A program made the position numbers and the translations under genes. Shown piece after piece: positions 7,456 through 12,000 of a DNA stretch of 12,000 nt. The notes beneath the pieces are model-generated. The model did no database searches. It was not told the DNA's origin and saw only the letters and a program-made list of their open reading frames with translations. Every line of letters starts with the position of its first letter. Within the stretch, counting starts at the first letter, position 1. This DNA comes from DATLCI01 sp046714215 (GTDB taxonomy: Bacteria > Acidobacteriota > Terriglobia > Terriglobales > Acidobacteriaceae). The stretch spans positions 1-12,000 of the forward strand of contig JBKKBM010000244.1 of NCBI GenBank assembly GCA_046714215.1, read 5' to 3'.

Positions 7456-8877
7456 GTGAAAAAGATCTGGCAGGTGATCGCGGCATCCTCCGTCGGCACC
7501 ATGATCGAGTGGTACGACTTCTATATCTTTGGCAGCCTCACTGCCATCCTCGCCTTGAAGTTCTATCCTCCCGGCGATGACACCTTTGCTTACATCGCGT
7601 ACCTCGCGACCTTTGCCGTCGGCTTCGTGGTGCGGCCCTTCGGCGCACTCTTCTTCGGGCGCATCGGCGATTTAGTCGGCCGTAAATACGCTTTTCTGGT
7701 CACGCTCATCATCATGGGCGGCGCCACCTTCGTCATCGGACTACTGCCCACGTTCGCCACCGCCGGATGGCTCTCTCCCATCGCGCTCATCATCCTCCGC
7801 ATCCTGCAAGGACTGGCTCTCGGCGGCGAATATGGCGGTGCGGCGGTCTATGTCGCCGAGCACGTCCCCGACGGACGCCGCGGCTTCTACACCAGCTTCA
7901 TCCAGATCACCGCCACACTCGGCCTCTTCCTCTCCCTCGGCGTCATCCTCACCACGCAATCGCTGATGAGCGCCGATGATTTTCAGCGCTACGGATGGCG
8001 CATCCCCTTCCTCATCTCCATCTTCCTGGTGGGCGTTTCGCTCTATGTGCGCCTGAAGATGAAGGAGTCTCCCATCTTCGAGCAGATCAAGAGCTCCGGG
8101 ATGGCCTCCACCCAGCCATTGAAAGAAGCATTCACCAAGTGGCCGAACCTGAAGCGCGTGCTCATCTCGCTGTTCGGCGCCACCGCCGGACAAGGTGTCG
8201 TCTGGTATGCGGGACAGTTCTACGCGCTCTTCTACATGCAGACCATTCTCAAGGTGAACCCGCGCACCGCCAACCTGGTGGTGGCCGCGGCCCTATTGTT
8301 GGCCATGCCCTTCTTCACGGTGTTTGGCGCGCTCTCTGATCGCATCGGCCGTAAGAAGATCATGATGGCCGGATGCCTGCTCGCCGTGCTGCTCTATTAC
8401 CCCATCTACCACGGCATGGAAGCGGCCGCCGGAAACAACATCGTGAGTGTGTCATCGGCGCCGGACAAGATCACCGGAGCACAACGACTCACCCCGCTTA
8501 CCCGCACCGCCGACGGTACTCTCGCACCCGCGCCCGAGGCCGCCAATCCCAATCTCTTCGCGCTGGGCGCGTTGGTATTTGTGCAGGTCATCTTCGTCTG
8601 TATGGTCTATGGCCCTATCGCCGCGTACCTGGTCGAAGCATTCCCGGCGAAGATCCGCTACACGTCGTTGTCGTTGCCGTATCACATCGGCAACGGAGTC
8701 TTCGGCGGCATGGTGCTGCTCATCGGCGTGGCCCTGTGCGCGTCCACTGGCAATATCTATGCGGGGCTGTGGTATCCCATGGCCGTAGCCGCGCTCACGT
8801 TTGTCATCGGCACCATCTTCCTGCCGGAAACGCGCCACGTGCGCATCTGGGATGAGGTAAAAGATAGCGGGGGCTAG
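7456..8877 (+). CDS. MFS transporter, metabolite:H+ symporter (MHS) family
   Basis: This is a 473-residue inner-membrane permease with about 12 hydrophobic segments, likely a proton symporter for an organic acid, amino acid or osmolyte (the KgtP, ShiA and ProP relatives). The N-terminal EWYDFYIFG motif (about residues 18-26) is typical of the MHS group. Loop motif A, GRIGDLVGRK, is at 68-77, and its second-half copy, GALSDRIGRKK, is at 291-301. RILQGLALGGEYGGA (115-129) is the conserved fourth-helix motif. The GTG start is the only plausible one: an in-frame TGA lies at 7435-7437, and GGGAG (7439-7443) is a Shine-Dalgarno with rather long spacing. The loop near residues 320-366 is rich in Ala, Pro and Thr and is longer than usual. 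The specific substrate cannot be read from the sequence. The gene converges with the cupin gene 34 bases downstream. Confidence 0.92.
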   Translation: MKKIWQVIAASSVGTMIEWYDFYIFGSLTAILALKFYPPGDDTFAYIAYLATFAVGFVVRPFGALFFGRIGDLVGRKYAFLVTLIIMGGATFVIGLLPTFATAGWLSPIALIILRILQGLALGGEYGGAAVYVAEHVPDGRRGFYTSFIQITATLGLFLSLGVILTTQSLMSADDFQRYGWRIPFLISIFLVGVSLYVRLKMKESPIFEQIKSSGMASTQPLKEAFTKWPNLKRVLISLFGATAGQGVVWYAGQFYALFYMQTILKVNPRTANLVVAAALLLAMPFFTVFGALSDRIGRKKIMMAGCLLAVLLYYPIYHGMEAAAGNNIVSVSSAPDKITGAQRLTPLTRTADGTLAPAPEAANPNLFALGALVFVQVIFVCMVYGPIAAYLVEAFPAKIRYTSLSLPYHIGNGVFGGMVLLIGVALCASTGNIYAGLWYPMAVAALTFVIGTIFLPETRHVRIWDEVKDSGG

Positions 8878-8911
8878 TCAACGCTCCTAACTTCGCTCGC
8901 CGTACCGTTTC

Positions 8912-9475
8912 TCAGTGTGCTTTGGGCGCGTGCAGTGATTCGTAATCCACATGCCCTTTGTGCGCACACGCTTTGACCTCTTCCTTCGTCATTGGTATAG
9001 CTTTTTCCCCCGCTGGAACTGACGTACAGCGCATAAAGTCATCGAATCCGGGTGCGGAAAAGATGAACACCAGGCTTATGTTCTCTTTGCCCGTGTTCTT
9101 CAGGCTCACCCATGTCTGCATTGGGAAAAAGACCATGCTTCCAGCGTGCACATCGTACTCTTTGTCATTCAATGTAACGTGCGCGGTCCCCGTCTGGACA
9201 ATCAGTATCTCGTCTTGCCCGAGATGTTTGTGCTTAGGGATGATGCCACCGGGAGGGATCTCTTCGGTGCCAAGAACCAGATGTTTGGAGCCACTATTCT
9301 GGGGAGTCACCTTAAGGATAAATTCTGCAGTAGGAATCGGCATCCCCTCCCGCGGACGTCGTACCCGTTTCTCGCCGTCATTTTTTTCGAGAACGAGTAC
9401 TTTGGCACCGTTCGATTGGGCATCGCAGATGGCTACTGCGAGGATCATGACACTCAATACAAATAGATTCTTCAT
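8912..9475 (-). CDS. Secreted single-domain cupin protein
   Basis: This 187-residue protein is probably exported. It has an N-terminal Lys then a hydrophobic core, with a likely signal peptidase I site after CDA near residue 19. The Cys at 17 has Ile before it, so a lipobox is unlikely. The cupin beta-barrel spans about 65-140. Motif 1 is present (G77, H82, H84, E89, G96). Motif 2 keeps G112, P118 and N127, but the usual metal-binding His position (123) is Val, in TWVSLKN. Metal binding may thus be altered, and the function could be sugar or small-molecule binding, isomerase or dioxygenase; none can be chosen. The His-rich C-terminal tail might supply another ligand. The start is supported by AGGA (9480-9483 on this strand, spacing 4). 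Sampled GC is about 48% (29 of 60 bases at 9061-9120), lower than its neighbours. Confidence 0.88.
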   Translation of the reverse strand: MKNLFVLSVMILAVAICDAQSNGAKVLVLEKNDGEKRVRRPREGMPIPTAEFILKVTPQNSGSKHLVLGTEEIPPGGIIPKHKHLGQDEILIVQTGTAHVTLNDKEYDVHAGSMVFFPMQTWVSLKNTGKENISLVFIFSAPGFDDFMRCTSVPAGEKAIPMTKEEVKACAHKGHVDYESLHAPKAH

Positions 9476-9484
9476 ATTGTCCTA

Positions 9485-9513
9485 GTTCTACGGCCAAATG
9501 AATTCAGTGTCAA
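9485..9513 (-). promoter_or_regulatory. Sigma-70-like promoter upstream of the cupin gene
   Basis: On the minus strand a perfect TTGACA (9513-9508) is followed after exactly 17 bases by TAGAAC (9490-9485), which matches four of six bases of the -10 consensus. The geometry is ideal, but the expected start of transcription, about 7 bases on, falls almost at the ATG (9475). The AGGA ribosome site would then be left outside the mRNA. Either the transcript is leaderless or this match is fortuitous. Confidence 0.4.
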
Positions 9514-9556
9514 TCGGCGTAGCGCTCTGCGCTTCCACGGGACTTGTTACACTGAC

Positions 9557-9585
9557 ATATATATTGGGCCTATATATATAAGGAG
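9557..9585 (+). promoter_or_regulatory. Alternating-AT hairpin abutting the thiolase Shine-Dalgarno
   Basis: ATATATAT (9557-9564) can pair with ATATATAT (9572-9579) around a TGGGCCT loop. AAGGAG (9580-9585), six bases from the TTG start, follows directly. The same stretch offers TATATA and TATAAG -10-like hexamers, with CTGACA (9552-9557, five of six to TTGACA) as a -35. In that case transcription would start past the ribosome site. It could be an AT-rich promoter core, an operator or a translational hairpin; the sequence alone does not decide. Confidence 0.4.
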
Positions 9586-9591
9586 AAGCCT

Positions 9592-10803
9592 TTGTCCTCG
9601 GTCTACATCGTTTCCGGAGTGCGCACCCCCATTGGGAAGTTTGGCGGCGCCTTGGCCGGCCTCACCGCTGCTGATCTCGGCGTCGTCGCCGCGCAGGCAG
9701 CGATGGAGCGCGCCGGAGTCCGTCCCGACCAGATCGAAGAAGTCATCTTTGGCAATGCCCGCCAAGCCGGCGGCGGACCGAATCCCGCGCGCCAGATCGG
9801 TGTCCGCAGCGGCATTCCTAAGGAAGTTCCCGCGTACACCATCAACCAAGCCTGCGCGTCGGGACTGAAGACCATCGCCCTCGGTTTCAATGAGATCGCT
9901 AACGGAAATCTCGAGTGCGTGCTCGCCGGCGGCGCGGAGTCGATGTCGCGCGTGCCCTATCTGCTTGACCAGGGACGCTGGGGCTACCGTATGGGCAATC
10001 AAGAGCTCGTCGACGGCATGTATCGCGACGGCTTCTTCTGTCCGCTGGCCAAAATGCTGATGGGCGAGACGGCGGAGATCCTCGCCGAGCAATACAAGAT
10101 CAGCCGCGAGGAGCAAGATGCCTTCGCGCTGCGCTCGCAACATCGCGCGGAGCGTGCCATCCACGCCGGACGATTTAATGACGAGCTCGTGCCCGTAAAG
10201 ATCCAGGGCAAAAAGGGGGAGACCATCGTCGACAAGGACGAGCATCCTTTCCTCGGCGCGACCATGGAAAAATTGGCCAAGCTGGCGCCGGTATTTTCCA
10301 AGCCTGGCGATCCCAGGCTTGACGGATCAACGCGCGGTGGCATCACTGCGGGGAATTCTTCCGGCATCACCGACGGTGCCGCCGCCGTGGTGCTGGCATC
10401 TGAGAATTTCGTGAAGAAGAACAATCTGAAGCCGCTGGCGCGGATCGTTGCCGTCACCTCCGCGGGCGTGGATCCGAAAGTCATGGGCATCGGCCCCGTC
10501 CCGGCCCTGCGCAAGATGGAAGACAAACACCGCCTCCGCGTGGACGACTTCTCCCTCATCGAACTGAATGAAGCCTTCGCCGCGCAGGTGATCGCCTGCG
10601 ATCGCGAGCTCCACATGGATCCGGAAAAGTTGAACGTCAATGGCGGCTCGATCGCGCTGGGACATCCCATCGGATGCACCGGCACCCGCATCACGGTCAC
10701 GCTGATGCATGAGTTACTGAAGCGCAACGGCAAGCGCGGGCTGGCGACGTTGTGCGTAAGCGGCGGCATGGGCATGGCGCTGGCGATTGAGAACGTGGGC
10801 TAG
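9592..10803 (+). CDS. Acetyl-CoA C-acetyltransferase (thiolase)
   Basis: This 403-residue cytoplasmic thiolase is predicted to interconvert two acetyl-CoA with acetoacetyl-CoA plus CoA, or to cleave longer 3-ketoacyl-CoA. It opens with VYIVSGVRTPIGKFGG, typical of the biosynthetic/degradative thiolase superfamily. The acyl-accepting Cys is C88 in NQACASG. NEAF is at 326-329, the active-site His is H358 in GGSIALGHPIGCTG, and the second catalytic Cys is C388 in LCVSGGMG. All catalytic residues and the usual length are present. The TTG start is chosen because AAGGAG lies at ideal distance and the N-terminus aligns with the family. It resembles AtoB/PhaA/FadA-type enzymes, but no beta-oxidation or polyhydroxyalkanoate gene is adjacent to define the pathway. 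The stop lies 29 bases before the next gene, so co-transcription is possible but functionally unexplained. Confidence 0.95.
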   Translation: MSSVYIVSGVRTPIGKFGGALAGLTAADLGVVAAQAAMERAGVRPDQIEEVIFGNARQAGGGPNPARQIGVRSGIPKEVPAYTINQACASGLKTIALGFNEIANGNLECVLAGGAESMSRVPYLLDQGRWGYRMGNQELVDGMYRDGFFCPLAKMLMGETAEILAEQYKISREEQDAFALRSQHRAERAIHAGRFNDELVPVKIQGKKGETIVDKDEHPFLGATMEKLAKLAPVFSKPGDPRLDGSTRGGITAGNSSGITDGAAAVVLASENFVKKNNLKPLARIVAVTSAGVDPKVMGIGPVPALRKMEDKHRLRVDDFSLIELNEAFAAQVIACDRELHMDPEKLNVNGGSIALGHPIGCTGTRITVTLMHELLKRNGKRGLATLCVSGGMGMALAIENVG

Positions 10804-10832
10804 TATGGAAGCGTCTGACGCAGAGGTTCGCT

Positions 10833-11726
10833 ATGACCGAGCCGCCTAAGAAGGAAAAGCAGTATTTCGGTTTTCAGGGATTGGACCAATTTCTCAATCA
10901 ACGGAAATCAATGCTGAACCGTTTTTGGGAGGCAAAAAAGTACGCTGAAGCAAAAGGCGTACAGGTGTCTCATGGAAATGTTGCCGAGGCAGAACTCCGA
11001 CGATGGCTTGAAGAGTTTCTACCAAAGAGATATGCCGTTACTTCCGGCTACATAATCTCGCACGCGTTCCAGGAAGATGCGAAGCTGCGACACTTTGATG
11101 TGATTATTTATGACTGCCTCGGGGCTCCAGTCTTGTGGGTAGAACCCAACGCGGATTCGTCTGAGCAAGGCAAGGTTCGGGCAATCCCCGTGGAGTATGT
11201 GCTTGCGGTTTTGGAGGTAAAGTCAACGTTCAATAGTAAGAGCACCTCAGACGCTTTGAGAAAGCTCGAGGAGCTACGCCCACTACTCAGCTTAGACGAT
11301 CCCCGAGAGACCTATAAGAAGTACCTCCCACCAAACTTCTGCTGTGGCGTGGTATTTTTTGAATTGCCGCATTCGGAGCGAAATAACACGAAGGCCCCCA
11401 GTTTTCTCTTACCTTCCAACACCTTAAGGGGTTATTTTGGCGGCTTTATCATTTCAGGTGGAGACGATGAGCACGCCAGCGCTGAAATAGGGTTTCTGGC
11501 CGGGAAGGATCACCTCGAAGCGATTTCTACCTCTTTGCATTCGATGCATGTTTCCAAGAGCATTCAGTATGAAGACGGTCTTCATCATTCTGCGATGATT
11601 TTTTGGAGTTTGAGTGCCTTTTCGTCGTTTGCATTTGGCTTGATCAAGCGAATGGAAGGGACGTTCGAGGCCAATAGAGCGCCGAGTTTTTATGGAGTCG
11701 CTTTTCTGGGGCCTGGCTGGAAATAG
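10833..11726 (+). CDS. DUF6602-like protein, probable PD-(D/E)XK nuclease fold
   Basis: This 297-residue protein resembles the uncharacterised DUF6602 family, by my recollection of its pattern. The features are H47-G48-N49 followed by E52/E54, the segment FLPKRYAVTSGYI, then FDVIIYD (D89, D94), IPVEYVLAVLEVKS (E128, K130) and a C-terminal part without recognised motifs. An acidic helix residue, then Asp, then E-x-K is the pattern of PD-(D/E)XK nucleases, so DNA or RNA cleavage is plausible but unproven. There is no signal peptide or clear membrane helix. The ATG is preceded by GAGG with six-base spacing. Sampled GC is 53%, 50% and 40% in three 60-base stretches, against 60-73% in the thiolase, suggesting horizontal acquisition. 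No methylase, helicase or toxin partner is seen in the window. Confidence 0.75.
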   Translation: MTEPPKKEKQYFGFQGLDQFLNQRKSMLNRFWEAKKYAEAKGVQVSHGNVAEAELRRWLEEFLPKRYAVTSGYIISHAFQEDAKLRHFDVIIYDCLGAPVLWVEPNADSSEQGKVRAIPVEYVLAVLEVKSTFNSKSTSDALRKLEELRPLLSLDDPRETYKKYLPPNFCCGVVFFELPHSERNNTKAPSFLLPSNTLRGYFGGFIISGGDDEHASAEIGFLAGKDHLEAISTSLHSMHVSKSIQYEDGLHHSAMIFWSLSAFSSFAFGLIKRMEGTFEANRAPSFYGVAFLGPGWK

Positions 11727-11830
11727 AGCGCGGACAGGTCGCCCACCTTTGCCTATCTTGCAGAACACAAAATGCGCCGCGAAATCTACGCCATGACTGA
11801 GAAGCCGGATGCTCCGAACTATTCCTCAAC

Positions 11831-11864
11831 CTTGTCATCCTGAGGTGGAGGGGCTGACGCCTCC
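11831..11864. terminator. Possible hairpin in the convergent gap
   Basis: GGAGG (11847-11851) pairs with CCTCC (11860-11864) over an 8-base loop, between two genes that point at each other. No strong T run follows on either strand. The preceding CTTGTCATCCTGAG (11831-11844) resembles a short sequence I recall from intergenic repeats of many bacterial genomes, so the stretch may be a degraded intergenic repeat. The rest of the 11727-11891 gap shows no supported gene. Confidence 0.3.
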
Positions 11865-11891
11865 GTTATCTTTAAATCCTTAGCCTGAGCC

Positions 11892-12000
11892 TTAGCTTTT
11901 ACGTTCCATCATCAGCCGTATGGCCGCCTGTTTAAGCGTTCCACTTAGCTCGCCTGACTTGCAGATGCGCCCCAGGTTGCGTGCACCCAGACCCTTGAGC
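11892..12000 (-). CDS. 3' end of an unrecognised gene (partial)
   Basis: Reading the minus strand from the right edge gives 35 open codons ending in TAA at 11892-11894. The peptide starts LKGLGARNLGRICKSGEL and ends AAIRLMMERKS. It has a balanced, helix-like composition with regular basic residues, like a natural cytoplasmic C-terminus, and its position explains the otherwise empty right end. I do not recognise the family. Because only 35 residues are visible, a chance open frame cannot be ruled out. Confidence 0.5.
   Translation of the reverse strand, partial: LKGLGARNLGRICKSGELSGTLKQAAIRLMMERKS

Noticed and set aside
8958..9485. Plus-strand open frame over the cupin gene
   Set aside because: The minus-strand frame has a signal peptide and cupin motif 1; the plus frame is its shadow.
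9547..10245. Minus-strand open frame over the 5' part of the thiolase
   Set aside because: The plus strand encodes a complete thiolase with all catalytic residues; the antisense frame has no motif.
9999..10775. Minus-strand open frame of 258 codons inside the thiolase
   Set aside because: It is a Ser/Arg/Pro-rich shadow of a well-identified gene.
3..12000. A complete new multi-gene defence or mobile system
   Set aside because: No integrase, transposase, att-like repeats, paired toxin or modification gene is visible; only one nuclease-like orphan stands out.

Overview
The window reads as ordinary chromosome of a fairly GC-rich Gram-negative bacterium, most likely from the Acidobacteriota. 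The pointers are a very large Oar-like TonB-dependent receptor with carboxypeptidase-regulatory-like N-terminal domains and the N-x-F-L-L-D-G plug style common in that phylum, an adjacent Asn/Thr/Gly-rich beta-roll repeat protein with 'VGIGTTTPT' and 'FPDGTTQTT' linkers, and an AT-poor background. The phylum is an inference from protein style; no rRNA, tRNA or marker gene is present.

Layout. Positions 3-2873 (+) are the 3' part of a giant surface repeat protein whose true start lies left of the window. It is followed 67 bases later by a TonB-dependent receptor (2941-7299, +). A 156-base gap holds a pure polypyrimidine tract and a possible -10 box, then comes an MHS-type major facilitator transporter (7456-8877, +). 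A secreted cupin gene (8912-9475, -) converges on it. A 116-base divergent intergenic region separates the cupin from a thiolase (9592-10803, +), which has a TTG start and a strong Shine-Dalgarno preceded by an alternating-AT hairpin. A lower-GC gene for a probable PD-(D/E)XK-fold protein of the DUF6602 type follows (10833-11726, +). The right edge carries the last 35 codons of an unrecognised minus-strand gene (11892-12000).

How the genes relate. The repeat protein and the TonB receptor may be one cell-envelope transcription unit, though a hairpin lies between them. The MFS permease, the cupin and the acetyl-CoA acetyltransferase look like independent housekeeping or metabolic genes. The nuclease-like gene is compositionally foreign and is the best candidate for accessory or defence-type content, but it stands alone here.

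No mobile element, CRISPR array, tRNA or rRNA was found. I see no complete novel multi-gene system. The points most worth a second look are the nested repeats of the first protein, its uncharacterised C-terminal domain, the mirror-repeat polypyrimidine leader before the transporter, the AT hairpin before the thiolase, the cupin with a lost metal-binding His, and the orphan nuclease-like gene.
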